A stretch of 64,000 bases of DNA from an uncultured Actinomycetes bacterium. Its GTDB lineage: Bacteria; Actinomycetota; Thermoleophilia; Miltoncostaeales; Miltoncostaeaceae. The stretch is taken from NCBI GenBank assembly GCA_903896045.1, contig CAITWD010000017.1:62001-126000 (forward strand), given 5' to 3'. Shown here one piece after another: positions 8,445 through 17,038 of the stretch. The number at the start of each line of letters is the position of its first letter. Positions within the stretch are counted from its first letter, which is position 1. The notes below the pieces were generated by a model. It saw only the letters and a list, made by a program, of their open reading frames with translations. It did no database searches and was not told where the DNA came from. Made by a program: the position numbers and the translations under genes.

Positions 8445-8831
8445 ATGCCCGATGCACGCTTGGAGCAGGCCCATGACACCTTCTACCGAGCTTTGGGACT
8501 GATCTTGTGCGGCCAGACAGACGCGATGAGCGAACTCTGGTCCCACGCCGAGGATGTCACCTATATGAGTCCCCTCGGAGATCTGCTCGTCGGATGGGCT
8601 CCTATCGAGCAGTCCTGGGCTGAACAGGCGGCGACCCTTACCGGTGGCCCGATGGTCCCCGAGGAGGTGCACTTTTTCGAGTCGGAGACACTCGGCGTCG
8701 TCGTGGGGTTCGAACGCGGCCGCATTCAGGTGGGAGGTGACTCGCTGACGGTCAACATCAGGGCCACAAGCACCTACCGTCTCGAGGGTGGCGCGTGGAA
8801 GATGATCGGCCACCATACGGACCGGATCTGA
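8445..8831 (+). CDS. SnoaL/NTF2-fold (DUF4440-like) protein
   Basis: 128 aa, single cone-shaped alpha+beta domain of the nuclear transport factor 2 superfamily: opening helix AHDTFYRALGLILCGQTDAM, SHAEDVTYMSPLGDLLVGW, then ESETLGVVVGF and the final strands VNIRATSTYRLEGG and KMIGHHTDRI. Such proteins range from small-molecule isomerases to ketosteroid-like hydrolases and binding proteins, so no reaction can be assigned. AAGGAGAT at 8431-8438 sits 6 nt before the ATG and fixes the start. A TTGACA at 8273-8278 is a possible -35. A complex inverted repeat begins 11 nt past the stop. Confidence 0.8.
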   Translation: MPDARLEQAHDTFYRALGLILCGQTDAMSELWSHAEDVTYMSPLGDLLVGWAPIEQSWAEQAATLTGGPMVPEEVHFFESETLGVVVGFERGRIQVGGDSLTVNIRATSTYRLEGGAWKMIGHHTDRI

Positions 8832-8841
8832 ATCAATTGAC

Positions 8842-8904
8842 CCCCTGATCGAGGTCGCGGTGTGCGCCGCACCAGACAACGCCTGGTTCGGCCTCAATCA
8901 GGGG
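8842..8904. terminator. Branched inverted repeat (three-way junction) after the SnoaL-like gene
   Basis: Outer arms CCCCTGAT-C-GAGG and CCTC-A-ATCAGGGG pair over 12 bp with one C:A mismatch. Inside are two more hairpins: GCGGT/GCCGC, and ACCAG/CTGGT. A separate 12-bp palindrome, GGCGAATTCGCC, follows at 8919-8930. It could be a terminator for either strand or a structured RNA; it has no T-run. Confidence 0.5.
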
Positions 8905-8973
8905 CGCACGACGCCCGGGCGAATTCGCCTGATCGTCGCCCCGGTCTCAGGCGCCTATCCATCCAACTCCATC

Positions 8974-9361
8974 TCATCCTCTTTCGCGCACGAATGCCGG
9001 GAGCGATGTGCCGTCGGCGTTGGTTGCCGTCACGGTGATGACCGTCTCGCTTCGTCGACCGATGCCGTGCTTTTCAAGATTCGAAGTCATCCGCGCTCGT
9101 CGCGCTGTGCCGCCCCTCGCGGCGAGCGAGACGGCATCCGCTCTCGCTGTCGGGCGGCGTGTGGTTCATCTCGAAGCGGTGATAGAGCGTGGACTCGTCC
9201 GCCCGTGAGAGCTCCTCGCCGTGAAAAGCGATATCGGGCGCCGAACGCACCTGGTCTTTGGTCACCGCAACCTGCTGATCATCGGGACCGACCAGGGCTC
9301 GGATGACATTGCGTCGAGTCTCGCTCAGAGGATTGCGGGGTTCTCTGCCACGCATGCGCAC
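8974..9361 (-). pseudogene. Possible decayed coding sequence, family not recognised
   Basis: Two minus-strand frames look protein-like but do not join. Frame one (about 9361 to 9074) reads like a conserved domain (SETRRNVIRALVGPDD, ELSRADESTLYHRFEMNH). Frame two (about 9150 down to the TGA at 8974) reads RSETVITVTATNADGT and SLPAFVRERG. Together they suggest one gene broken by a frameshift near 9080-9150. There is no clear start or ribosome-binding site. I cannot name the family. The rest of 8905-9598 shows no gene. Confidence 0.3.
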
Positions 9362-9598
9362 TCCGTTGGGGAGGTAGAAGCCCTCAAAAACACGGGGGGG
9401 CGGCTCTATTCGGAGGGAGCCAGCGCCGCCGCACGTAGTGGGGGCTTTTCCCCACGACGCTTGGTCCCGGGGGAGATCTTCTTTTCCTGTCTGAATCGGT
9501 TGCTCACCGGTGTACGCACGCGGTGTACAAATGCGGTCATCGCTGACACAAAAAAACCGCTTGTGTCTGGGAAATTGACCATGGTAAAAAGGGCGAAA

Positions 9599-9672
<74 letters not shown>

Positions 9673-9980
9673 GTGCATGCTTCGCCGCACAATTCGATGT
9701 CGTGCAGTGGCGCACACCCTACCTTTCGAGGGGAAAATATGCGGTTTCTGGGGAGTGGGGTGATGTGTACCAGCAGATCGTGCTGCGATGAGGGGTGGGG
9801 ATCAACGCGTGCGATCGCACGGCGGTGTGGCGCTTCTCGAGTGGGTACGCCACGTCGCAGGGGCGATGCAAGCTAGGCTCCTAGAAACAGTTGTCGCGCG
9901 GTACGAACGTGTGGCGAGCAGGATCTGCGACGTGCATGTGGCACTCCCTACCATTGGCGTATTTCCCAAAGGATGCTGTT
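9673..9980. other. Intergenic region, no gene seen
   Basis: About 300 bases between the tRNA (reading left) and the flavin reductase (reading right). I see no convincing ORF on either strand and no strong paired promoter boxes; a TAGGGT on the minus strand near 9717-9722 could be the tRNA -10. Confidence 0.5.
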
Positions 9981-10457
9981 GTGAGCGAAGTAGTCGATTC
10001 CCAGGAATTTCGCGAGACCCTTGCCCTGTGGGCGAGCGGTGTCACGATTGTCACTGCCCGCGACGCAGACGGCCCGGTGGGGATGACTGTGAGCTCATTC
10101 TCCTCGCTCTCCCTTGACCCACCGCTGGTGCTGGCCTGCGTGGATCTTCGTGCCAAGAGTCATGATGGAATCGTCGAGGCCCCTGGGTTTGTGGTGCACG
10201 TGCTGGGCCGCACACAAGAAGATCTCTCCCAAGCCTTCGCTCGTCCTGGTGCAGAAAAATTTGATCAGTTTGCATGGGAGCCAGGTCCATATGACGCACC
10301 GCTATTGCAATTAGGGGTCGCACGCTTAGTCTGCGCGCGTCATGCGACCCTTGACGGCGGCGACCACACGATTTTGGTGGGCCGAGTAGAGCACGTTGAG
10401 CGCACCGATGCTGATCCTTTGGTGTATTGGAACCGCAGCTATCGGTCGGCGTCGTAA
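9981..10457 (+). CDS. Flavin reductase family protein (FMN-binding split barrel)
   Basis: 158 aa. The segment FRETLALWASGVTIVTARD followed by GMTVSSFSSLSLDPPLVLACV is the FMN-binding block of flavin reductases that supply reduced flavin to two-component monooxygenases, using NAD(P)H. The closing part (GDHTILVGRVEHVE, then PLVYWNRSYR) also fits. AAAGGA at 9968-9973 is 7 nt before the GTG at 9981, which is preferred to the longer frame from 9891. No partner oxygenase is adjacent, so the substrate system is unknown. The gene ends 32 bp before the glutamate racemase start. Confidence 0.88.
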   Translation: MSEVVDSQEFRETLALWASGVTIVTARDADGPVGMTVSSFSSLSLDPPLVLACVDLRAKSHDGIVEAPGFVVHVLGRTQEDLSQAFARPGAEKFDQFAWEPGPYDAPLLQLGVARLVCARHATLDGGDHTILVGRVEHVERTDADPLVYWNRSYRSAS

Positions 10458-10489
10458 GGCATGTTCGTCCCGCTGATGACGGTGGCCGT

Positions 10490-11302
10490 GTGACCGATGT
10501 GCGCCCTGAAATGGCGATCGGCGTCTTTGACTCAGGGGTTGGCGGCCTCACAGTTCTGGATGAATGTCTTGCCCAGCTGCCGGCAGAGGATTTCATCTAT
10601 TTCGGAGACACCGAGTGGTTTCCATATGGAGATCGCACAGAAGATGAATTGCGCCATCGCGCGGTCGGGATTAGTCAGTGGCTGATCGCAAACGACGTCA
10701 AGACAATTGTGATCGCCTGCAATACCGCGACGGCCGCCGCACTCAATTATCTCCAAACCCACATCGAGATCCCCGTGATTGGGGTGATGAGCTCAGAGGC
10801 GCATGCCGCGGTACAAACGACGCGCAATCGTCGCGTGGGGCTTCTTGCCACAGAAGCCACGGTGCGCTCCGGGGCCTATGAGCGGATGATTCACGCCCAT
10901 GATGCAGGCGTTGAGGTCACATCGGTTGCATGTCCACTGCTCGCACCTGCAATTCAAAGCGGGGATCCGCTCGATGCGCGCATTGTCGAGATGGTGCGTG
11001 AGTACGCTGCCCCCTTGCGGGATGCGGATGTGGACACGGTTATTCTGGGATGTACCCATTACCCATTGATTGAGCGGCTCCTCCGCCGCAGCCTGCCGAA
11101 CACCCAGTTGATTAAAAGCGGGGAAGAGCTCGCGCGTGAGTTGGGTGAGTCGTTGGGCCGCAAAGGTCTCTTGAGGGCTGCGGATCGCGAGGGGAGCTAC
11201 CGCTTCGCATGCAGTGGCGACCCGGATGCCTTTCACCTTCTTGGCACCCGCTTTTTGCAGATGCCACTCGGCCACGTTGACCGGGTGACCATCTCCCTTT
11301 AG
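10490..11302 (+). CDS. murI: Glutamate racemase
   Basis: Interconverts L- and D-glutamate in the cytoplasm to supply D-Glu for peptidoglycan. The hallmark start MAIGVFDSGVGGLTVLDE, the first catalytic cysteine in IACNTATAAAL and the second in LGCTHYPL are present; 270 aa from the GTG at 10490 or 263 aa from the ATG at 10511. Neither has a strong ribosome-binding site. It lies 32 bp after the flavin reductase and ends with a 4-bp tail overlap against the sirtuin gene. Alanine racemase is encoded at 31 kb, so both D-amino acid suppliers are in this window. Confidence 0.95.
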   Translation: MTDVRPEMAIGVFDSGVGGLTVLDECLAQLPAEDFIYFGDTEWFPYGDRTEDELRHRAVGISQWLIANDVKTIVIACNTATAAALNYLQTHIEIPVIGVMSSEAHAAVQTTRNRRVGLLATEATVRSGAYERMIHAHDAGVEVTSVACPLLAPAIQSGDPLDARIVEMVREYAAPLRDADVDTVILGCTHYPLIERLLRRSLPNTQLIKSGEELARELGESLGRKGLLRAADREGSYRFACSGDPDAFHLLGTRFLQMPLGHVDRVTISL

Positions 11303-12072
11303 GCAGGCGTTTGATCGGCAGTGCGATCGAGATGGTCGATCACCTCTGCCATCTGTTGCCCCGCTTTCCCGCGCAGTCGCACCGCGCAGTGCGCGTCATA
11401 GGGGGTATCGCCCTCGGTCAGGATGGCGATGCGCCCGCCTGAGTTGAGCACGACCTGAGGGAGCGTGCTCACCGGTGTCACCAGCAGGCTCGATCCAATC
11501 ACGAGCATCACATCGGCACGGTCTGCCGCGGCGAATGCCCGCGTGATTGGCTCATAGGGCAGCTGTTCGCCAAAGAGTACGACCCCGCTTTTCATGGCAA
11601 ACCCACAGGCGCTGCAGCGCGGAACGCCATCTCCTGAGGCGTCGGCACGCGCAAGGAGCTCATCACGTGCAACATATGCATCACAGCGCAAACACACCCC
11701 GCGATCGAGCGTGCCATGTACTTCGATGGGGTCGGTACTGCCCGCGCGCCGGTGGAGCCCATCGATGTTTTGGGTAATTAATGCCTTGACGATTCCGCGG
11801 CGCTCAAGTTCGGCGACAGCCATGTGCGCGGGGTTCGGCGCGACGCTGTCGACCGCGTCAAAGCGCGGTCGATGGAATGACCAAAAGCGCTCCGGAGTGC
11901 GCAGAAATGTCGTGAGCGAGCCGACCTCCATCGGGTCGACGGTCTCCCAGATTCCGCCTGGTGAGCGAAAATCGGGAATACCTGACTCTGTCGAGACGCC
12001 TGCTCCGGTAAGGATAACTGCATGCCTCGCCGAGGCGAGCAGCTCTGCCAAATCCCGCGTGGGAGCGGCCAT
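11299..12072 (-). CDS. Sir2-family NAD-dependent protein deacylase
   Basis: 257 aa sirtuin that removes acyl groups from lysine using NAD. Present in order: GAGVSTESGIPDFRSPGG (NAD loop, about 22-39), TQNIDGLH (about 98-105), the catalytic histidine in EVHGT, a zinc site of two cysteine pairs (CLRC and CSAC), and GSSLLVTPVS. The length and the two-pair zinc finger fit a bacterial CobB-type enzyme. It is 4 bp downstream of the diguanylate cyclase gene on the same strand, so it may be co-transcribed with it. It overlaps murI by 4 bp, tail to tail. Confidence 0.93.
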   Translation of the reverse strand: MAAPTRDLAELLASARHAVILTGAGVSTESGIPDFRSPGGIWETVDPMEVGSLTTFLRTPERFWSFHRPRFDAVDSVAPNPAHMAVAELERRGIVKALITQNIDGLHRRAGSTDPIEVHGTLDRGVCLRCDAYVARDELLARADASGDGVPRCSACGFAMKSGVVLFGEQLPYEPITRAFAAADRADVMLVIGSSLLVTPVSTLPQVVLNSGGRIAILTEGDTPYDAHCAVRLRGKAGQQMAEVIDHLDRTADQTPA

Positions 12073-12076
12073 GGGG

Positions 12077-13729
12077 CTAGGCGGAGTCGGTGCGCGAGGC
12101 GCTGGGGATCTCGTCGCTTCGTGGCATCACCAGATTGCGCCCTGCGGCCTTTGCGGCGTAGAGCTGGCGGTCGGCCTCGGTCAGAAGCTCCTGGGTGGTC
12201 ATGCCAGGCATCCCCACAACACATCCGAGCGATGCGGTCACCGCAAGGCCAGGTTCAATGGTATGCCATGAGTAGTCGGCAATCGTCGTGCGAATGCGCT
12301 CACAGACCACCAAGGCAACGGCCAAGTCTGCGCCGGGAAGAACGATGGCAAATTCCTCGCCACCAAAGCGCGCCACGAGATCGCGGTCGCGGCTCGATTG
12401 ACGCAGCAGTCGGGCACAGACCCGCAGCACATCGTCGCCGACCAGATGTGAAAACAGATCATTGACGCGCTTAAAGTGATCGAGATCCAACAGCGCGAGG
12501 GCGACCGGTCCGGTGCTGCGCGCGATGACCTGACTGAACTGGGCATCGAAATCGCGCCGGTTGGGGAGCCCTGTGACCGGGTCCATCAGCGCTTCGTGGC
12601 GACGGCGTTCTGCCTCTTCTCGTGCCTCTTGGACATCGAGGCGCAGGGCGGTGAGTTCCATGCGCGCTTTGGCACGTTCCCCATCAACCTCTTGCGTGAG
12701 ACTGTGAAAGCGTCGTTGCGCAGCAAGCGCGGTGCCCAGGTCACCAGTGTGCTCGCTCAAGGTGCTCAGCAACTCAAGTGCCTGCGCAAGCGTGCGTCGA
12801 TCACCGACCTCTTCGAGGAGTTCCACTGCGCGTGTGTTGGCGGTGATGCCATCTGCGGTACGGCCTGCCATATGCAGCGCGCGCGCCGTTTCGATCAGAT
12901 GTGCGCCCTCGGCGCGCCGATCACCGCTGCGCCGCGCGGTGAGCACGGCGGTCTTAAGATGTGTCAGCGCTCCGTCAGGATCGCCCATCCCCACAAGTGC
13001 GCGACCGGCCATGCCTTCTGCATAGGCACGGATGATGTCGTCTTCGGTATCGGGCAGTTGCGCTGCCTCGCGGGTGAGCGCGAGTGCGCGGCTGTAGGCG
13101 ACTTCGGCTTCGGCGCGTCGCCCCGCGGCATCCTCTCGATCGCCAATTCCACAATGCACATAGGCGGCGTTTTGGAGCACAAAAGCGGTCCACAGACTGT
13201 CGCCTGCCCGCTCATAGGCATCAGCGGCCTCACGGTAGAGCTGAAGTGCGCGTACCGGGTCGTCTTGGATGGCATGGGCGTTGGCAAGCTCGTTGAGCGC
13301 ACGCGCAAGCACGGTCAAATCGTCGCGCTTACGAATCTCGGGCAGCACATCATGCAAGAGCTCGGCTGCGGTCGCACCATCTCCGCTATAGACGTGCAAG
13401 GCGGCAATCAGGACGAGCGCCCAGGCGCGGGCCCTGCGATCCCCAAGGGCCTCAAAGGCGCTCATTGCCGCCCGCATCTCGCTCAAGACGCTGCTGACAG
13501 CAGTCGCGCCCATGAGTGCATTTGCCCGCGACAGGCGGGCCCGTGCCTCGAGCCACGAATCATCGGCGGCAAGTGCAGCACCGAGCGCCTCGTCACCGAG
13601 TCGACGCGCGCGAGATGGATCCCGCTGTGCGAGCACATCGACTAAGTCAACGAGCGCAAGCGCGCGCTCACGAGGGCTGGTTGCCCGCGCAAGACGCTCT
13701 TCATGGGTGCTGATCACGGAATCCGCCAT
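12077..13729 (-). CDS. Diguanylate cyclase with N-terminal TPR-like repeats
   Basis: 550 aa. The first 330 residues are alanine-rich helical repeats of TPR type (for example ALNELANAHAIQDDPVRALQ, AGRALVGMGDPDGALTHLKT), followed by a short coiled coil (ELTALRLDVQEAREEAERRR) and a GGDEF domain with DPVTGLPNRRDFD and FGGEEF. The active site is intact, and an RDRD inhibitory site lies five residues before GGEEF, so product feedback by c-di-GMP is likely. There is no membrane segment, so it should be a soluble cyclase controlled by protein contacts through the repeats. Divergent from rph; the sirtuin follows 4 bp downstream. Confidence 0.92.
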   Translation of the reverse strand: MADSVISTHEERLARATSPRERALALVDLVDVLAQRDPSRARRLGDEALGAALAADDSWLEARARLSRANALMGATAVSSVLSEMRAAMSAFEALGDRRARAWALVLIAALHVYSGDGATAAELLHDVLPEIRKRDDLTVLARALNELANAHAIQDDPVRALQLYREAADAYERAGDSLWTAFVLQNAAYVHCGIGDREDAAGRRAEAEVAYSRALALTREAAQLPDTEDDIIRAYAEGMAGRALVGMGDPDGALTHLKTAVLTARRSGDRRAEGAHLIETARALHMAGRTADGITANTRAVELLEEVGDRRTLAQALELLSTLSEHTGDLGTALAAQRRFHSLTQEVDGERAKARMELTALRLDVQEAREEAERRRHEALMDPVTGLPNRRDFDAQFSQVIARSTGPVALALLDLDHFKRVNDLFSHLVGDDVLRVCARLLRQSSRDRDLVARFGGEEFAIVLPGADLAVALVVCERIRTTIADYSWHTIEPGLAVTASLGCVVGMPGMTTQELLTEADRQLYAAKAAGRNLVMPRSDEIPSASRTDSA

Positions 13730-13800
13730 CTCTAAGTACTTCTATAACCCTATCGACGGCCAGTGACACCATCCGTCCGACCAGAACGTTGTGAGGGGGC

Positions 13801-13806
13801 TATCCT
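13801..13806 (+). promoter_or_regulatory. -10 box (TATCCT) at leaderless spacing before rph
   Basis: TANNNT hexamer 7 nt before the GTG at 13814 with no ribosome-binding site at normal distance. It supports the GTG at 13814 as start. Confidence 0.45.
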
Positions 13807-13813
13807 TACGTAT

Positions 13814-14569
13814 GTGACCAATGACGCCGTAGTACCTCAGGCTGGACCCACTCGACCCGATGGTCGCGTGGCGCAGGATCTTCGTCCCGTTCGCATGCTT
13901 CCACACTTTGTGCCATCTGCCCACGGCAGCGTGCTCATGGAGATCGGCCAGACACGGGTAATTTGCACCGCCTCTGTGGAGGAGGGGGTTCCGGGGTGGC
14001 GGCGTGGCGCTGGAGCGGGGTGGGTGACCGCCGAATACGGCATGTTGCCGGCCTCGACCCATGAGCGGCGCTCACGAGATGTGAGTAAGGGCAAACTCGA
14101 TGGACGCTCCTCAGAAATTCAGCGGCTGATCGGTCGTTCGCTGCGCGCAGTCGTGGACATGGAGGCCCTTGGCGAGCGGACGATCTGGCTCGATTGCGAC
14201 GTCTTGACCGCCGACGGGGGGACGCGGTGCGCAAGCATCTGTGGCGCCTATGTGGCGCTTGAGATTGCCGTTCGTGGACTCATGAGTTCCGGTGCGTTGG
14301 CACAGAATCCGATCACCCATCAGATCGCGGCGGTGAGCGTCGGCATTGTCGATGGGCAGTGTCGCCTTGATCTCAATTACGCAGAGGACTCCCACGCCCA
14401 TGCCGACATGAATGTCGTCGTGAATGGCGCAGGAGAGTTGATCGAGGTGCAGGCGACCGCAGAGGGGGCATCATTTACCCGCGGCCAACTTGATCAATTA
14501 CTTGACTTGGCCTTTTCGGGAACGACGAGCCTGATGCAGGTGCAGACGAAGACGCTCGCCGAGCTGTGA
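13814..14569 (+). CDS. rph: Ribonuclease PH
   Basis: 251 aa phosphorolytic 3'-to-5' exonuclease that trims tRNA 3' ends. Recognised by RPDGRVAQDLRPVRML near the start, TRVICTASVEEGVPGW, VTAEYGMLPASTHERR, and DCDVLTADGGTRCASICGAY; the phosphate-binding arginines lie in GKLDGRSSEIQRLIGRSLRA. The GTG at 13814 places the start just before the conserved RPDGR; the frame is open to 13763 but without similarity. The GTG of rdgB overlaps its stop by 4 bp, a common rph-rdgB pairing. Since tRNAs here lack encoded CCA, it would work with the nucleotidyltransferase at 32-33.5 kb. Confidence 0.95.
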   Translation: MTNDAVVPQAGPTRPDGRVAQDLRPVRMLPHFVPSAHGSVLMEIGQTRVICTASVEEGVPGWRRGAGAGWVTAEYGMLPASTHERRSRDVSKGKLDGRSSEIQRLIGRSLRAVVDMEALGERTIWLDCDVLTADGGTRCASICGAYVALEIAVRGLMSSGALAQNPITHQIAAVSVGIVDGQCRLDLNYAEDSHAHADMNVVVNGAGELIEVQATAEGASFTRGQLDQLLDLAFSGTTSLMQVQTKTLAEL

Positions 14570-15144
14570 ATATCCTCCTTGCGACGGGGAACGTCGGGAA
14601 GGCACGTGAGTTTGAGGCGATGCTGGGAGGTCATGCGCGCGTGGAGTCCGTCGGCCCAGGATTCGCTGTTGAGGAAGATGGCACATCTTTCTTTCAAAAC
14701 GCGCTCAAAAAGGCCCAGGCAGCGCGTGCCATCGCGGATTCCGATGTACTCGTGCTCGCAGATGATTCGGGTCTTGCAGTGCATTCCTTGGGTGGTCGCC
14801 CTGGAGTGCACAGTGCGCGATTCGCAGGACCTGACGCCAGCGATGACGACAACTGCCGCGCGCTTCTTGCTGCGCTTGACGGGGTTGATGATCGTCGCGC
14901 GGCGTTTGTGTGCGTGCTTGTGGGAATCGCCGCAAACCAGGTATTCAGCGTGACATGTGGAACCTGTTCTGGCGACATCGCACACACGCAGCGTGGGTCA
15001 CATGGGTTTGGATATGACCCGCTGTTTGTGCCGACCGGAATGACACGCGCTATGGCGGAATTACTCCCTGAGCAGAAGCATGCAATCTCCCATCGGGGCC
15101 GTGCGGTGCGTCGGTTTGCCGCGCAGATGGGTTTTCCCGCGTGA
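14566..15144 (+). CDS. rdgB: Non-canonical purine NTP pyrophosphatase (RdgB/HAM1)
   Basis: 192 aa. Hydrolyses ITP, dITP and XTP to monophosphates, cleaning the nucleotide pool. Motifs: LLATGNVGKAREFEAML at the N-terminus, VLADDSGLAVHSLGGRPGVH, SARFAG, and GFGYDPLFVP with the C-terminal SHRGRAVRRF. Start GTG overlaps the rph stop by 4 bp (GTGA at 14566-14569), and its own stop overlaps the next gene in the same manner, so three genes are translationally coupled. Confidence 0.95.
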   Translation: MNILLATGNVGKAREFEAMLGGHARVESVGPGFAVEEDGTSFFQNALKKAQAARAIADSDVLVLADDSGLAVHSLGGRPGVHSARFAGPDASDDDNCRALLAALDGVDDRRAAFVCVLVGIAANQVFSVTCGTCSGDIAHTQRGSHGFGYDPLFVPTGMTRAMAELLPEQKHAISHRGRAVRRFAAQMGFPA

Positions 15145-15902
15145 GTGAGACCTCTGTGACGATGACCGAATCCATGGAGCACTCCACTCCTGGCAACGGA
15201 TTGGCGCCGGTCCAGCGTGGACTCTCCGGGCATCTTTTTTCATGGATGATTGTCGGGTTTGTCGTCGGCTGGTTTGTGCTCTATAGCGCGCTGCGGCTTG
15301 GTGGGGATGCACCGAACACCGCGGCAATGCCAGCGGTCGTGGGCGGGATCGTGGGAGCGATTGCTGCGGTGTTTGTGGTGGCGTGGGTACGTCGCAGCAT
15401 TCGCGATGGACGCCCGCTGATGCAGCGCGCGCGCGCGGTGAATCCCGATGCGCTCTCCTCGTCGGATCTGGCAATTGTCCGTCTCACGTGGATCGTTACC
15501 TTTGCGGCAGCGATTGCGACTGCGGCCATCACCGCCATCATCGCGCTCCATTGGATGCGTCTGACGGGAACGCGTCCGAAAAGCACCGCGCTCATGATCG
15601 TGTGGGATGCGGTGGTCGCACTCTGGTTGCTGGATGAGGGGCGTCGCATCTACGCGAAGGTGTTCGACGGCGTTGAGGCGCTGTATTTCGGATGCCTGCT
15701 CACTGCGGTCTTGGCGAGCATTGGTATCGCGCGCAATGTGGTCGTTGCCGGTCAGATCGCGCTGATTGCTGCCGTCGGGATCGCGGCGATCACCATCGGA
15801 CTCTTGCGCTGGCGACTTTCCGGTGCCCGTTTCCTCCCGGTGAGTATCGTCATTGCCGCAGCAGTCGCTGTGCTCAGCGTGGTCGTTCCGTTGACTGCAT
15901 AA
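15141..15902 (+). CDS. Hypothetical multi-pass membrane protein
   Basis: 253 aa, not recognised. Begins with about 30 polar residues, then six to seven hydrophobic segments (about 33-55, 65-83, 115-140, 150-165, 175-195, 200-218, 228-250). A charged loop VRRSIRDGRPLMQRARAV lies between the second and third, and DEGRRIYAKVFDG between the fourth and fifth. It is coupled to rdgB by a GTGA overlap, so it is co-expressed with nucleotide housekeeping genes, but nothing in it points to transport or enzyme activity. A small 6-bp hairpin (15912-15929) lies between it and the convergent YihY gene. Confidence 0.72.
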   Translation: MSETSVTMTESMEHSTPGNGLAPVQRGLSGHLFSWMIVGFVVGWFVLYSALRLGGDAPNTAAMPAVVGGIVGAIAAVFVVAWVRRSIRDGRPLMQRARAVNPDALSSSDLAIVRLTWIVTFAAAIATAAITAIIALHWMRLTGTRPKSTALMIVWDAVVALWLLDEGRRIYAKVFDGVEALYFGCLLTAVLASIGIARNVVVAGQIALIAAVGIAAITIGLLRWRLSGARFLPVSIVIAAAVAVLSVVVPLTA

Positions 15903-15934
15903 GCGCAGCCTCGCATCACCAGGGATGCGTGTTG

Positions 15935-16933
15935 CTAGCCAAAGGGCGGCGGCGCGTGCGATCTCGATTGGTGACGTGGAGTATCGAGGAGCACGGCGTT
16001 GAGCATGCAGGCGATTGCCAACACCCGGCCGAAGACAAACAGGAGAAACAAGACCCCGGCGGAAAGACCGAGTACCCCGTAGGCCGCCTGCTTATGGGCG
16101 ATCCATGGCATCACGACCAGGGTTGCCACCAAATGGGTGACGGTATAGCTCACATAAATCAGCACGGCGCCGGGAACAAGCGCCAGCATGTTGGGTGCCG
16201 TATTGGGAAGCATCAAGGATGCGATCAGTAGGTAAAACACCGGGATGATCAGGAGCACCATAAGCGAGACGATTGCGCTGACGGGAAATGGCAGAGATTG
16301 GGCTGCGCGATTGCCCAGACTGATCACCGCCATTGTGATGACTCCGAGCACCACAAAGAGCGCCACCGTGTGGACAGGGCGTTTCATTGGCCGTACCGGG
16401 ATGCGCCATGAAAAGGCAGAGATGGCACGCAATGTGCGCAGCAATGCATACGACTCATAGAAAAAGACGATGGTGCCGCTGATCAGGATTGTCAGACGGG
16501 CAACGATGCCGGTCGCTGAGCTCGCCTGAGTGACCGATTCGGCAACGAAGCCGCTCAGCCCAAGATCACTGGCCACCGCAGCACTGTTGATGGAGACGAG
16601 TCCGAGCCCTGCGACCAATACCAACGCAAGTGGAAGCAACCAAATAAAGATGCGGTACGCCAGAGCGGCTGCAAGCACCGTCCCCGCGATCTCCTGATCG
16701 CGTCGGTAGACCTTCCAACCGATTTCCGTGACGGGGCCAAACGGACCCCAGGTAGTCAGTCGCTCCGCGGAGTCCACGAATCGCGATCGCATGCGATCGA
16801 TGCGTCCAGCGCCAACCGGGCGGCTCGAGAGCTCATCGAGAAATGCGTGAAATGAGTCGTCCTCGTATGCCGCGTTGCGCGGATCGGAGTCGTGATGCGA
16901 CGCAGATGGGAGATCTGTCACGTGATGGATCAT
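15935..16933 (-). CDS. YihY/BrkB family membrane protein
   Basis: 332 aa. A cytoplasmic N-terminal stretch of about 100 residues is followed by six membrane helices; the conserved opening of the family is seen as EIAGTVLAAALAYRIFIWLLP, with YESYALLRTLRAIS and YTVTHLVATLVVMPWIAHKQ further on. The family was once annotated as ribonuclease BN but is an integral membrane protein of uncertain function. The ATG at 16933 is chosen over 17083 because the extension overlaps the divergent proA region and looks noncoding. The C-terminus HAPPPFG is short and polar. Confidence 0.83.
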   Translation of the reverse strand: MIHHVTDLPSASHHDSDPRNAAYEDDSFHAFLDELSSRPVGAGRIDRMRSRFVDSAERLTTWGPFGPVTEIGWKVYRRDQEIAGTVLAAALAYRIFIWLLPLALVLVAGLGLVSINSAAVASDLGLSGFVAESVTQASSATGIVARLTILISGTIVFFYESYALLRTLRAISAFSWRIPVRPMKRPVHTVALFVVLGVITMAVISLGNRAAQSLPFPVSAIVSLMVLLIIPVFYLLIASLMLPNTAPNMLALVPGAVLIYVSYTVTHLVATLVVMPWIAHKQAAYGVLGLSAGVLFLLFVFGRVLAIACMLNAVLLDTPRHQSRSHAPPPFG

Positions 16934-16974
16934 TTCTGATTGTGGGTGATTCGACAACCATCGTGAATTGGGCG

Positions 16975-17005
16975 TTGTCAGGTATCGCGCACTGGGCGCG
17001 ATAAT
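16975..17005 (+). promoter_or_regulatory. Candidate promoter of proA
   Basis: TTGTCA (16975-16980), 19-nt spacer, GATAAT (17000-17005). Spacing is long but both boxes are good. It lies in the divergent gap between the YihY gene and proA. Confidence 0.4.
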
Positions 17006-17038
17006 GCAAACCTCCGAATGAATTGGAATGATGCAGGC

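Noticed and set aside
8842-8930. Integron attC-like site
   Set aside because: The branched structure lacks the GTTRRRY and RYYYAAC core sites and no integrase is near.
12476-13645. 389-codon open frame on the plus strand opposite the diguanylate cyclase
   Set aside because: It is antisense to a clear TPR-GGDEF gene, has no ribosome-binding site and no family look; typical of GC-rich antisense frames.
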